Source of the DNA: Geobacillus zalihae NBRC 101842
GTDB taxonomy: Bacteria > Bacillota > Bacilli > Bacillales > Anoxybacillaceae
NCBI RefSeq assembly: GCF_001544135.1
Contig: NZ_BCPV01000005.1
Span: 1 to 51,161, forward strand
Direction of reading: 5' to 3'
Length of the DNA: 51,161 nucleotides
Shown: in pieces, positions 16,711 through 24,612 of the stretch
Position numbering within the stretch: the first letter of the stretch is position 1
How the letters are laid out: each line of letters opens with the position of its first letter
Notes under the pieces: generated by a model
Told to the model about the DNA's origin: nothing
Seen by the model: only the letters and a program-made list of their open reading frames with translations
The model's database searches: none
Made by a program: the position numbers and the translations under genes

Positions 16711-16897
16711 GAAAACAAGTTGTTTGCCGTAGACGGGGCGGAAGAGATGTGTGCGCCCAACAGCGTTTCTTATCGTTCGTATGTGAAAAACGTTCTGCCA
16801 AATCGTGTCCGTTCCTTTTGGGGACGGGCTTTTTCTTTTTTTGGATGTGACAAAACCGTGACAACGCTTGTGGCAAAATGGTGACAACAGGCAAGAA

Positions 16898-16940
16898 TGT
16901 GATCAACCTCACAAATCCGTTTCCTTCTCCTGCGTATGAT
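16898..16940 (+). promoter_or_regulatory. Fnr box and -10 for narK
   Basis: A perfect TGTGA-TCAACC-TCACA (16898-16913) has TATGAT (16935-16940) starting 29.5 bases from its centre. Upstream (16846-16888) several GTGACAA direct repeats may bind a second regulator such as ResD, which is uncertain. Confidence 0.85.
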
Positions 16941-16989
16941 GGAAGTACAAACAACGTCACAAATTTTGAAAGTTTGGGAGGGGCTTTTC

Positions 16990-18165
16990 ATGAATAAACA
17001 AAAGGCGCTGCTGCCGATTACGACGTTCGCCATGATGTTTTCATTCGCTGTGTGGGCCGTGTTTTCGCCGCTTGCGAGTACGTTTCAACAAATGTACGGG
17101 CTGACATCGACGCAAAAAAGCATTTTGGTCGCCATTCCGGTGCTGCTTGGCTCGATCATGCGTTTGCCGCTTGGCATTTGGACGGACCAGATCGGCGGGC
17201 GCAGACTGTTTTCGCTGCTGCTCTTGTTTCTTGTCATTCCGCTTGTTGGCGCAGGGTTTGCAGATTCGTATGCGATGCTTCTGTTTTGGGCGTTTTTCAT
17301 CGGCATGGCCGGAACGTCGTTCGCCATTTCGGTGACGTTCGTTTCCCGCTTGACTCCGCCGGAAAAGCAAGGGACGGCGCTTGGGATTAACGCGATGGGC
17401 AACTTCGGCACGGCGGTTGCTGCGTTTTCCGTTCCATCGATTGCCGCAGCGTTTGGTGTGCCTTGGGCTTTTTGGGGGATGATCATTCCGGTTGTCGTCA
17501 TGCTCGTTCTCGTTTGGTTTTTCACACCGGATATGCCGAAACCGAAACAACAAAAAACGGTGCGTGAATCGCTGTCGGTATTGAAATATAAACATACGTG
17601 GACGTTGTCGCTCTTTTACTTCGTTACGTTCGGGGCGTTTGTCGCTTTTGGCATTTACTTGCCGTCGCTGCTCGTTGACTTGTATGGGTTGACGCCGGTG
17701 GATGCTGGGATGCGCGCGGCTGGGTTTACTGTACTCGCTACGCTTGCGCGGCCAGTCGGCGGCTATCTTGGCGATAAAATCGGCGCTGAACGGGTGTTGA
17801 CGTTCGTCTACGCTGGAATGACAATCGGCGCGTTGGTGATCGCGTTTGGAATGGAAAATATTTGGGTGATGACAGCGGCTTGTTTGTTTGTGGCCGTGAT
17901 GTCTGGGCTGGGCAACGGTGCGGTGTTCAAACTCGTGCCGCAGCTGTTCCCAGCCGAAACGGGCGCCGTCACCGGCCTTGTCGGGGCCTGGGGCGGACTT
18001 GGCGGCTTTTTTCCGCCGATTGTCATGGGGATCATGAAAGATGCAACAGGTTCGTACGTGCTCGGTTTTCTGCTCCTTAGCTTGTTTACCCTTATTTGCT
18101 TCTTGCTGAACCGGCTCGTATTTGGCAAAAAAGCCGGCGAACCGGCGAAGCGGTTCGCTTCTTGA
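16990..18165 (+). CDS. narK: Nitrate/nitrite transporter, NarK-type MFS protein
   Basis: This 391-residue twelve-span major facilitator exchanges or takes up nitrate and nitrite. Both nitrate-porter signatures are visible: GINAMGNFGTAVAAF in the first half and SGLGNGAVFKLVPQLFP with GAWGGLGGF in the second. An MFS loop motif (GIWTDQIGGRR) follows helix 2. GGGAGGGG supports ATG 16990. The gene stands alone between an Fnr-type promoter and a strong terminator. Confidence 0.92.
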   Translation: MNKQKALLPITTFAMMFSFAVWAVFSPLASTFQQMYGLTSTQKSILVAIPVLLGSIMRLPLGIWTDQIGGRRLFSLLLLFLVIPLVGAGFADSYAMLLFWAFFIGMAGTSFAISVTFVSRLTPPEKQGTALGINAMGNFGTAVAAFSVPSIAAAFGVPWAFWGMIIPVVVMLVLVWFFTPDMPKPKQQKTVRESLSVLKYKHTWTLSLFYFVTFGAFVAFGIYLPSLLVDLYGLTPVDAGMRAAGFTVLATLARPVGGYLGDKIGAERVLTFVYAGMTIGALVIAFGMENIWVMTAACLFVAVMSGLGNGAVFKLVPQLFPAETGAVTGLVGAWGGLGGFFPPIVMGIMKDATGSYVLGFLLLSLFTLICFLLNRLVFGKKAGEPAKRFAS

Positions 18166-18181
18166 ATGGAATACCGTATAG

Positions 18182-18220
18182 AGAGGCTGAAAGCTTGTTC
18201 GCTTTTAGCCTCTTTTTTTA
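18182..18220 (+). terminator. Rho-independent terminator after narK
   Basis: The stem AGAGGCTGAAAGC / GCTTTTAGCCTCT is followed by seven T. Confidence 0.92.
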
Positions 18221-18329
18221 TTTGGGCGTGTTTTTCTGTTATTCAATGTGAGTATGCGTTTCACTATTGTTACATGATTAAAATATATTGCTCATTATTT
18301 CACAAATCATTCAAACATGGCTGTCTGTT

Positions 18330-18372
18330 GGTGATACAAATCACCAGGGAAGAAGTGAAAATGCCGTACGTT
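18330..18372 (+). promoter_or_regulatory. Fnr-type box and -10 for the nirK remnant
   Basis: GGTGA-TACAAA-TCACC (18330-18345) is a symmetric variant of the Fnr box. A weak -10, TACGTT (18367-18372), lies exactly 29.5 bases from its centre, the same geometry as for narK. Confidence 0.6.
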
Positions 18373-18408
18373 AAAGGTGTAAATCAAATCATCTAAGGGG
18401 GGAGAACG

Positions 18409-18675
18409 ATGAAACAAAGGATGTCTTCGTTATTGTCCGTCGCGTTAGCCGCTTCGCTTCTGGCCGCATGCAGCAACGGGGGAGGAGGAGAGGCAAAGGC
18501 GGAAAATAAAAACGGAACAGCGGCAACTACGCAACAGTCTGCTGCGAACATGTTAGCGGCGCATAAAGGAGTGAACCAAGCACCGGTGCCGTTGAAAATG
18601 GAGCGGATCGGTCTGCATGATGTCCGCGTCGAAATGACGGCGCAAATCACTGACATTGAAATTGACAAAGGGAAA
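18409..18675 (+). pseudogene. nirK: 5' remnant of copper nitrite reductase nirK
   Basis: The start encodes a lipoprotein signal (LLAACS lipobox) and then a segment containing KGVNQAPVPLKMERIG and TAQITDIEIDKGK. I recognise this as the N-terminal part of Geobacillus copper nitrite reductase. After codon 89 the homology stops. No copper-ligand His/Cys region follows, and the frame runs through a terminator to a stop at 18894. A full NirK has roughly 350 residues, so most of the gene has been deleted while promoter, GGGGGG ribosome site, start and terminator remain. Identification is from memory of the family. Confidence 0.78.
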
Positions 18676-18738
18676 ACGCATTATACGGCAGTGAAAAGAA
18701 ACAGAAGTGATTCGCATCACAACCGACAAGAAAAAAAG

Positions 18739-18783
18739 AGCGTCCGGCGTGCCGAGAACAACGGCCGGCCGGGCGCTTTTTTC
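18739..18783. terminator. Bidirectional terminator between the nirK remnant and fnr
   Basis: AGCGTCCGGC pairs with GCCGGGCGCT, with T6 on one side and A7 on the other. It serves both converging units. Confidence 0.85.
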
Positions 18784-18833
18784 ATCAGTGTCCTGAGACG
18801 GCTCGATCCGTTTTGTTGTCCTTGGCGTTTTGC

Positions 18834-19532
18834 TCACTCAATGCAGCAAATATCCGCCGGGCAATCTTCACATTGGATTTCCGCTTTCAAATAGTTTAAA
18901 TCATGAACCGTAATTTTCCCCCGCTTCATCGAGATAATCCCTTCCTGTTTTAAGGCGTTGAGCATCCGATTGACGCTTTCGCGCGTCGTGCCGCAAAAGT
19001 TGGCTAAATCTTGGTTTTTCAATGTGACATCAATAAAAATGCTTCCGTCCTCAAGCGGGACGCCATAACTGTTGCAAAGGCGGATGAGCGTTGAATAAAG
19101 CGCCCCTTTTTTGCCGTTCATAATTAAGTCGCGAAACTTCGTCTGCGTCCGCCGGGCATGCTTGCTGATCCAGCGCATATATTCAAGGGTAAGGGGCGGA
19201 TTGATCAGCAGCTGCTGTTCCAGTTCCTCTTTGTTTATGACTGCCGCTTCGCCTGGCTCTATTACCTTGGCCGTCAACAAGTAGCGTGCATCGTTCGTAA
19301 ACAGCGTCAATTCACCAACGATTTCCCCGCTTCCGCAAATGCGGAAGCACATTTCTTTTCCGTCCGGACAAATTTTGCTCACTTGCACTTTGCCGGAAAG
19401 GATCAAATACAGCTCATTGGCCGGCATCCCTTCTTGGAACAAAAAGGAGTGCTTGCGAAGTGGAATCACTTTTTTCGACGATTGCAACAAAGAACGTAAA
19501 TGGGGAAAATATTCATTCACTGCAGCTTCCAT
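18834..19532 (-). CDS. fnr: Fnr/Crp-family anaerobic regulator, paralogue 1
   Basis: This 232-residue Crp/Fnr regulator has an N-terminal cyclic-nucleotide-type sensor fold (about 25-145) and a C-terminal helix-turn-helix with NQDLANFCGTTRESVNRML. The C-terminal CEDCPADICC (Cx2Cx4C) matches the Fe-S binding mode of Bacillus Fnr, unlike the N-terminal Cys of E. coli FNR. ATG 19532 is supported by GGAGGTG. The gene has its own Fnr-type box, which suggests autoregulation. It is predicted to activate the nGTGA-N6-TCACn promoters in this window. Confidence 0.9.
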   Translation of the reverse strand: MEAAVNEYFPHLRSLLQSSKKVIPLRKHSFLFQEGMPANELYLILSGKVQVSKICPDGKEMCFRICGSGEIVGELTLFTNDARYLLTAKVIEPGEAAVINKEELEQQLLINPPLTLEYMRWISKHARRTQTKFRDLIMNGKKGALYSTLIRLCNSYGVPLEDGSIFIDVTLKNQDLANFCGTTRESVNRMLNALKQEGIISMKRGKITVHDLNYLKAEIQCEDCPADICCIE

Positions 19533-19563
19533 CGATAGCACCTCCATTCATTCAGCTATTTCT

Positions 19564-19606
19564 ATTGTAAAAATCATCACAGCGAGAGAGAGTGAAAAAA
19601 ATCACC
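19564..19606 (-). promoter_or_regulatory. Fnr-type box and -10 for fnr paralogue 1
   Basis: AGTGA-AAAAAA-TCACC (19591-19606, plus strand) is centred 29.5 bases from the minus-strand -10 TACAAT (19569-19564). It is a weaker box than at narK but has identical geometry, consistent with autoregulation. Confidence 0.6.
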
Positions 19607-19647
19607 GGTTGCGACTTTCTCTGAGAGGCGTCACAATTTTTTCTAAA

Positions 19648-19675
19648 TTGGTTTTTCCTTTTTCTATGTTACAAT
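19648..19675 (+). promoter_or_regulatory. Sigma-A promoter for modB-moaA
   Basis: TTGGTT (19648-19653), a 16-base spacer and TACAAT (19670-19675). It leaves a leader of about 70 bases before modB. Confidence 0.6.
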
Positions 19676-19754
19676 GTGAGTAGCATAGCATCACAGCATT
19701 CTACTGTTTGTTTTCGTATGGTAAAAGGGAGACGGAACAGAGAGAGGTTCGTCG

Positions 19755-20417
19755 ATGGCAGAGTTTTGGTCACCGGTTTGGTTATCGATAAACGTATCGC
19801 TTCTTGCCGGCGTGATCGTCGCAATCCTTGGAACAGCGGCGGCGAGGTGGATGGCGCGCCGCCGGTTCCGCGGGAAGACGATCGTGGAGACGGTGTTTAT
19901 GCTGCCGCTTGTATTACCGCCGTCGGTCGTCGGGTTTTTGCTCGTTGTCTTGTTTGGGCGTCATAGCCTAATCGGACAGCTGGTGGAAAGGTGGTTTCAC
20001 ACAACGATATTGTTTACGCCCGGCGCAGCGGTGATCGCGGCGGTTGTCGTGTCGTTTCCGCTCATGTATCAGGCGGCCAAAGCGGGGCTGGAGGCCGTCG
20101 ACCCCGCCATTGAAGGAGCGGCGCGCATCGACGGGGCGAACGAGCGCCAAGTGTTTTGGCATATTTCGCTGCCGCTGGCCAAACACGCGTTATTCTCCGG
20201 AGCGGTGCTGTCGTTTGCCAGAAGCCTCGGGGAGTTCGGCGCAACGCTCATGTTTGCCGGAAACATCCCGGGAAAAACGCAGACGATTCCGACTGCCGTC
20301 TATATGGCGATGGAGTCGGGGCGGATGGAGTTGGCGTGGGCATGGGTGGCGGTCACGATTGGATTGTCGTTTAGTTTATTGTCTTGTGCGGCGAAACTAG
20401 GCCGTTGGCAGCGATAA
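19755..20417 (+). CDS. modB: Molybdate ABC transporter permease ModB
   Basis: This 220-residue inner-membrane permease has about five membrane segments. The cytoplasmic EAA loop (EGAARIDGANERQVFWHISLPLA, key residues EGAA, G, LP) docks the ATPase. It should import molybdate for the cofactor made by the neighbouring mo- genes. No modA binding protein or modC ATPase lies in this window, so partners must be encoded elsewhere or have been lost. It precedes moaA by 54 bases. Confidence 0.9.
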   Translation: MAEFWSPVWLSINVSLLAGVIVAILGTAAARWMARRRFRGKTIVETVFMLPLVLPPSVVGFLLVVLFGRHSLIGQLVERWFHTTILFTPGAAVIAAVVVSFPLMYQAAKAGLEAVDPAIEGAARIDGANERQVFWHISLPLAKHALFSGAVLSFARSLGEFGATLMFAGNIPGKTQTIPTAVYMAMESGRMELAWAWVAVTIGLSFSLLSCAAKLGRWQR

Positions 20418-20471
20418 GGAGAAGGCCGTTGGAATATCACGCGGCCCATGACATGGAAAGGAGGGAGCGCC

Positions 20472-21497
20472 ATGGAAGAGCGCGACCGGGTGACGATCGC
20501 CGACCGCCTGTCCCGCCCGTTGCGCGATTTGCGGCTGTCGGTCATCGACCAATGCAATTTTCGCTGCGTCTACTGCATGCCCGCTGAAGTGTTCGGGCCG
20601 AATTTTCGCTTTTTGGCGGAAGACCAGCTGTTGACGGTTGAGGAAATGGCGCTTTTAGCGGAATGTTTCGTCGAGCTTGGCGTTGAAAAAATCCGCCTGA
20701 CTGGCGGCGAGCCGCTGCTTCGGCGCGACCTCGATGCGCTCATTGAGCGGCTGTCCATGATTCCCGGCTTGCGGGACGTTGCCCTTACGACAAACGGCAT
20801 CCATTTGGTGAAATGGGCGAAACGGCTGAAAGCGGCCGGGTTGAAGCGCGTCAACGTCAGTTTGGATGCGTTGGATGATGACATTTTCCGAAAAATGAAC
20901 GGCATTGGCGTCGGCGTCACCCCGGTGTTAAAAGGCATCGAAGCCGCCCTGGCGGCGGGGCTCGGCGTGAAAGTGAACATGGTCGTCAAAAAAGGATGGA
21001 ACGACTCGCAAATCGTGCCGATGGCGGCTTACTTTAAAGACTTGGGCATCCCGCTCCGCTTTATTGAATTCATGGATGTCGGCACGACGAACGGCTGGGA
21101 TTACTCCCATGTCGTGACGAAAAAAGAGATGTACGAGCAAATCAACGCCATGCACCCGCTCGAGCCGGTCGAACACGAGTACTTCGGCGAGGTGGCGAGC
21201 CGCTACCGCTACGTGGGCACGGAGGTGGAAGTCGGCTTTATCGCCTCCGTGACGGAAACGTTTTGCCGGAGCTGCACGAGGGCGCGCATTTCCGCCGATG
21301 GCAAGCTGTATACGTGCCTCTTTGCCTCGAAAGGTGTGTCTTTGAAAGAAAAACTGCGCGCCGGGGCAGGGAAAGAGGAGCTGAAGGAGCTCATTACAGC
21401 CGTCTGGAACCGGCGGACGGACCGCTATTCGGAAGAACGGACAGCCGAAACGGCGAAACAACGGCCGAAAATTGAAATGTCGTATATTGGAGGGTGA
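20472..21497 (+). CDS. moaA: GTP 3',8-cyclase MoaA
   Basis: MoaA is the radical SAM enzyme for the first step of molybdopterin synthesis (GTP to cyclic 8-oxo intermediate, with MoaC). The product has 341 residues. The N-terminal SAM cluster motif is CNFRCVYC, followed by LTGGEPLLR. The C-terminal cluster comprises CRSC plus a later YTC. The chain ends in the functionally important Gly-Gly. AAGGAGGGAG precedes ATG 20472. Confidence 0.95.
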   Translation: MEERDRVTIADRLSRPLRDLRLSVIDQCNFRCVYCMPAEVFGPNFRFLAEDQLLTVEEMALLAECFVELGVEKIRLTGGEPLLRRDLDALIERLSMIPGLRDVALTTNGIHLVKWAKRLKAAGLKRVNVSLDALDDDIFRKMNGIGVGVTPVLKGIEAALAAGLGVKVNMVVKKGWNDSQIVPMAAYFKDLGIPLRFIEFMDVGTTNGWDYSHVVTKKEMYEQINAMHPLEPVEHEYFGEVASRYRYVGTEVEVGFIASVTETFCRSCTRARISADGKLYTCLFASKGVSLKEKLRAGAGKEELKELITAVWNRRTDRYSEERTAETAKQRPKIEMSYIGG

Positions 21498-21500
21498 AAA

Positions 21501-21543
21501 AAACGGGAGCGCTCTTTCCGTAGAAGAAGCGATCCCGTTTTTG
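21501..21543. terminator. Bidirectional terminator between moaA and ric
   Basis: AAACGGGAGCGCT pairs with AGCGATCCCGTTT (one mismatch). It is flanked by A and T runs and lies between convergent genes. Confidence 0.88.
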
Positions 21544-21583
21544 GTTTATGTTTTCGGAAGTGCGAATCGGCGTCTTTCTTCCT

Positions 21584-22291
21584 TTAATTCTTCACCGCCG
21601 CCAACACGCGCGGGAAGAGGATGTTGTTTTCCAAATGGATGTGGGTGAACAAATCGTCTTCAAGCGCCGCGAGCCGGCTGTAGACGAGCCGGTACGTGCC
21701 GCATGCGTCTTCCGGCGGGGTGAAGTCGTTGGTGATGTCGCGAATGTCTTTGATGAGATCGCCAGCGGCGTCATGCTCATGGACGAGTTCGCGAACGGCC
21801 TGCTCGACCGCCTCCCGGTTTTCCGGCGACGGGTTGTCGGCAAATTGCAAAATGAGCGGGAACGCTCCCGTTTCCTCTTTAATGAGATGCTGCTCGAGTT
21901 CTGTTTTTAACTCATGAAACAGTTTATGCACGCGGGAAAGATGCGGATGGTGCATGCCGTGCACGCGCAACACTTTCGTGACATACGGGCTGAGCTGCGG
22001 CAGCTCCTCGTTCAAATAGCGGTGGTGCGTGTTGATGATATGCTCGACCAAGTCGGCTAGCGGAGCTTCACTCCAGTTTCCGGACGGCTTGTTTTGCGCT
22101 TCGTTATACAAGGTGTTCAGCTGGTGAAGGAGCGCTTCGCCGTCCAGTCCGCGCTCTTCGATGGCCTCTTTTAACGGGCGCTGCCCGCCGCAGCAAAAAT
22201 CAATGCGCTGCGCTTTAAACAAATCCGCTGCTTTCGGAAAGACCGTGACAATATCACCAATTAACGATTGTTCGGTAAACTGCTGTTCCAT
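21584..22291 (-). CDS. ric: Iron-sulfur cluster repair di-iron protein (RIC/ScdA/YtfE)
   Basis: This 235-residue protein repairs Fe-S clusters damaged by nitric oxide or oxidants. The N-terminal ScdA domain contains IDFCCGGQRPLKEA (CCGG motif, about residue 33). A hemerythrin-like domain follows with the expected His/Glu di-iron ligands (HHRYLNEELP, HHPHLSRVH, LIKEETGAFP, HEHDAAGD, HIHLENNILFP). ATG 22291 follows GGAGGGA. A perfect Fnr box lies upstream, fitting a role in coping with NO during nitrate or nitrite respiration. Confidence 0.93.
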   Translation of the reverse strand: MEQQFTEQSLIGDIVTVFPKAADLFKAQRIDFCCGGQRPLKEAIEERGLDGEALLHQLNTLYNEAQNKPSGNWSEAPLADLVEHIINTHHRYLNEELPQLSPYVTKVLRVHGMHHPHLSRVHKLFHELKTELEQHLIKEETGAFPLILQFADNPSPENREAVEQAVRELVHEHDAAGDLIKDIRDITNDFTPPEDACGTYRLVYSRLAALEDDLFTHIHLENNILFPRVLAAVKN

Positions 22292-22326
22292 TTCGGATCC
22301 CTCCATCACCAAATCGTTACAGCTTC

Positions 22327-22369
22327 AGCATACCTTGTTTTGGACGCCAACGTTGTGACACATCTCACA
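22327..22369 (-). promoter_or_regulatory. Fnr box and -10 for ric
   Basis: A perfect TGTGA-CACATC-TCACA (22354-22369) is centred 29.5 bases from the minus-strand -10 TATGCT (22332-22327). Confidence 0.82.
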
Positions 22370-22397
22370 CAAACGAAAAAAGTAGACAACAAGGAAA

Positions 22398-22441
22398 TGT
22401 GATGAACATCACAACAGTGGCTCCCTTCTTTCCTGTACAAT
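22398..22441 (+). promoter_or_regulatory. Fnr box and -10 for the moeA operon
   Basis: A perfect TGTGA-TGAACA-TCACA (22398-22413) is followed by TACAAT (22436-22441), 30.5 bases from the centre. It faces the moeA operon, but a 144-bp MITE now sits in the leader. Confidence 0.8.
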
Positions 22442-22460
22442 AAAACGGACGATATAAATT

Positions 22461-22604
22461 GGCTCTTCACCAAAAGTGGTACTTGATTTTTTCTGAACAT
22501 ACTCTATTTACGCTTGTGAGGGAAAATCAACAAATCAGTGATTTTTGCACATCTTTGTGCAGGAAACCGTATTGCTTGTCAAGTACATGTTGTGGTGAAG
22601 AGCC
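22461..22604. mobile_element. ISL3-like MITE with perfect 8-bp target duplication
   Basis: The ends are inverted repeats of about 26 bases that begin GGCTCTTCACCA and share TACTTGA. TATAAATT occurs on both sides (22453-22460 and 22605-22612). The 144-bp body has no coding capacity. GGCTCTT ends and 8-bp duplications are characteristic of the ISL3 family, so it was probably mobilised by an ISL3 transposase encoded elsewhere. It inserted just downstream of the Fnr-type promoter for the moeA operon. Confidence 0.85.
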
Positions 22605-22665
22605 TATAAATTGTGAATGCGCTGCATAGAAGATGTGAACGGCCGAAAAAAGAGGAGGAGTCAGC

Positions 22666-22731
22666 ATGTGGCTGCTGGCCAAGGCAAGCCGCTGGGAGGA
22701 AGAAAAAGATGATTTTGCAACATATTTATGA
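22666..22731 (+). CDS. Possible leader peptide or gene remnant
   Basis: A 21-codon frame (MWLLAKASRWEEEKDD...) sits behind a good AGAGGAGGAG site. Its size and lack of relatives known to me leave it doubtful. It could be a small translated ORF or the start of a lost gene. Confidence 0.25.
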   Translation: MWLLAKASRWEEEKDDFATYL

Positions 22732-22798
22732 TGCCAGCGTCGTTGATGAAAAATTGGCCAAAACCATTAAGCAGCTGCAAGATTGGAAATCATTGTGA
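22709..22798 (+). CDS. Possible small protein or gene remnant
   Basis: A 29-codon frame beginning MILQHIYDASVVDE has GGGAGGAAG upstream and ends before moeA. It overlaps the 21-codon frame in another phase. It may be a remnant of a larger gene. No function can be assigned. Confidence 0.25.
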   Translation: MILQHIYDASVVDEKLAKTIKQLQDWKSL

Positions 22799-22855
22799 TA
22801 AAACGATAAAATGGGCTTAGTGAAGTGAATGAGGGAAAGAAAGGGGAGAACACCG

Positions 22856-24115
22856 TTGGTCGAAAGACGAACTCCCATTCCCGTAGCGGAAGCCATCGCC
22901 CGGGTGATGCGTTACGCTGGGAGAGGAGAAGAGGAGATCGTGCCGCTAAGGCAGTCGTACGGGCGCTATTTAGCCGAGGATTTGCTCGCCGATCATGACG
23001 TGCCGCCGTTTGACCGCTCGCCGTATGACGGATTTGCCATTCGCGCCGCGGATTCGGAAGGAGCGGGACTTGACCATCCGGTCGAGTTTGAAGTGATCGA
23101 AACGATTGGCGCCGGGCAAGTGGCGAAGCAGCCGGTCGGCCCGTTTCAAGCGGTGCGCCTGATGACCGGAGCGCAAATTCCGGAAGGGTGCGATGCCGTC
23201 GTCATGCTCGAGCTCGCCAAACAGTATGAGCGAGATGGAAAAACGTATATGTCGATTAAGCGCTCGTTCCGCCCTGGCGACAACATTTCATTTCAAGGGG
23301 AAGACGCGAAAAAAGGGCAGCTGCTTATCGAAAAAGGGACGCGCATCAATCCCGGGGTGGCGGCGCTCTTGGCGACGTTCGGCTACGCCGAAGTGAAGGT
23401 GGCGAAAAAGCCCCGGATTGGCATTTTTGCGACCGGCAGCGAACTGCTCGACGTCTCTGAACCGCTTGTGCCGGGAAAAATCCGCAACAGCAACGCCTAC
23501 ATGATCGAGGCGCAGGTGTTCAAAAGCGGCGCCGAGCCGGTTTATTTCGGTCAGCTTGCCGATGACCTGGACGCCTGCTTCGCCGCGGTGCGCGAGGCGC
23601 TCGATCAAGTGGACATGCTCATTACGACCGGCGGCGTCTCGGTCGGGGATTTCGATTATTTGCCCGCCATTTACGAGCGGCTCGGAGCGAACGTGTTGTT
23701 TAACAAAATCGCCATGCGCCCGGGAAGCGTGACGACCGTTGCGGAACGGGACGGCAAGCTGCTGTTCGGTCTATCCGGAAACCCGTCGGCGTGCTACGTC
23801 GGGTATGAGCTGTTCGTCCGCCCGGTCGTGCGCACGCGGCTGTTTTCGGCCAAGCCGTATTTGAAAAAAGCGAAAGCCACCCTTGGCGCCGAGTTTCCGA
23901 AGCCGAACCCGTTCACCCGCTTCGTGCGCAGCCGGGTCGAGGCGGTTGACGGTCGGCTTGTCGTGAAGCCGGTCGGCATGGACAAGTCGAACATCGTCAC
24001 CTCGCTTGCCTTTGCGAACGCCTTAATGGTGCTGCCGGGCGGAACGAGAGGGTTTGCGGTTGGCGATGAGGTCGACGTGTGGCTTTTGAATGACGATGAG
24101 GGGTCAAGCGAATGA
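22856..24115 (+). CDS. moeA: Molybdopterin molybdenumtransferase MoeA
   Basis: MoeA inserts molybdate into adenylylated molybdopterin. The 419-residue protein has the typical domain order: N-terminal PxxxA start (PIPVAEAIARVM), DVPPFDRSPYDGFAI, the MoaB/Mog-like domain with TGSELLD and TTGGVSVGDFDY, and a C-terminal beta domain. TTG 22856 is chosen because AAGGGGAG lies seven bases upstream. ATG 22829 lacks a site. It leads the tightly packed moeA-mobB-moaE-moaD run. Confidence 0.95.
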   Translation: MVERRTPIPVAEAIARVMRYAGRGEEEIVPLRQSYGRYLAEDLLADHDVPPFDRSPYDGFAIRAADSEGAGLDHPVEFEVIETIGAGQVAKQPVGPFQAVRLMTGAQIPEGCDAVVMLELAKQYERDGKTYMSIKRSFRPGDNISFQGEDAKKGQLLIEKGTRINPGVAALLATFGYAEVKVAKKPRIGIFATGSELLDVSEPLVPGKIRNSNAYMIEAQVFKSGAEPVYFGQLADDLDACFAAVREALDQVDMLITTGGVSVGDFDYLPAIYERLGANVLFNKIAMRPGSVTTVAERDGKLLFGLSGNPSACYVGYELFVRPVVRTRLFSAKPYLKKAKATLGAEFPKPNPFTRFVRSRVEAVDGRLVVKPVGMDKSNIVTSLAFANALMVLPGGTRGFAVGDEVDVWLLNDDEGSSE

Positions 24116-24612
24116 ACGTCTGGCAAGTCGTCGGCTATAAACATAGCGGCAAGACGACGTTGATGGAAAAATGGGTGGCGGCCGCGGTCCGGGAAGGATG
24201 GCGCGTCGGGACGGTGAAGCATCACGGCCATGGCGGCGAGCCCGCGCGGCCGGAAGGCGTCGATTCCGTCCGCCACGAGCGGGCCGGGGCGGTGGCAACG
24301 GCGGTGGAAGGGGACGGGCTGTTGCAGCTGCATCTCCGCCGTCCGCTATGGCGGCTGGATGACGTGTTGGCGCTTTATGCGCCGCTTCAGCTCGATCTCG
24401 TGTTGGTTGAAGGCTACAAACAAGAGCGGCATCCGAAAGTCGTGCTTGTGCGCTCCGCGAAAGATTGGGCGTCGCTCCAGCACCTCGCCGACATCCGCGC
24501 CGTCATCGCCTGGGAGCCGCTTCCCGAACCGCTGTCACACCCGGTGTTTTTGCTGGCGGACGATGATGAATATATTCCATGGCTCATAAATGAGGTGAGA
24601 ACGCGAACATGA
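24112..24612 (+). CDS. mobB: Molybdopterin-guanine dinucleotide biosynthesis protein MobB
   Basis: This 166-residue P-loop GTPase assists MobA. Walker A is GYKHSGKTT at the N-terminus, followed by VGTVKHHGHGGE and a VEGYKQE segment typical of MobB. Its ATG overlaps the moeA stop (ATGA), and its own stop overlaps the moaE start. Confidence 0.93.
   Translation: MNVWQVVGYKHSGKTTLMEKWVAAAVREGWRVGTVKHHGHGGEPARPEGVDSVRHERAGAVATAVEGDGLLQLHLRRPLWRLDDVLALYAPLQLDLVLVEGYKQERHPKVVLVRSAKDWASLQHLADIRAVIAWEPLPEPLSHPVFLLADDDEYIPWLINEVRTRT

Noticed and set aside
16846-16888. GTGACAA direct repeats as a second Fnr or Rex site upstream of narK
   Set aside because: The repeats are direct rather than inverted and do not fit Fnr or Rex dyads. 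They could be ResD-like but the evidence is too weak.
18676-18894. Continuation of the nirK remnant frame to 161 codons
   Set aside because: It runs through a strong terminator and overlaps fnr, and no NirK similarity remains. It is read as chance extension after the deletion.
19158-19499. Plus-strand open frames opposite fnr and other long antisense frames in GC-rich genes
   Set aside because: They are shadows of well-supported genes, lack ribosome sites and show no domain features.
19677-19696. TGTGA ... TCACA pair before modB
   Set aside because: The half-sites are 11 bases apart instead of 6, and they lie downstream of the predicted -10, so this is not a normal Fnr box.
22613-22798. 61-codon frame upstream of moeA starting in the MITE flank
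   Set aside because: Its start has no ribosome site and lies in the target duplication. Only the shorter internal frame at 22709 has any support.
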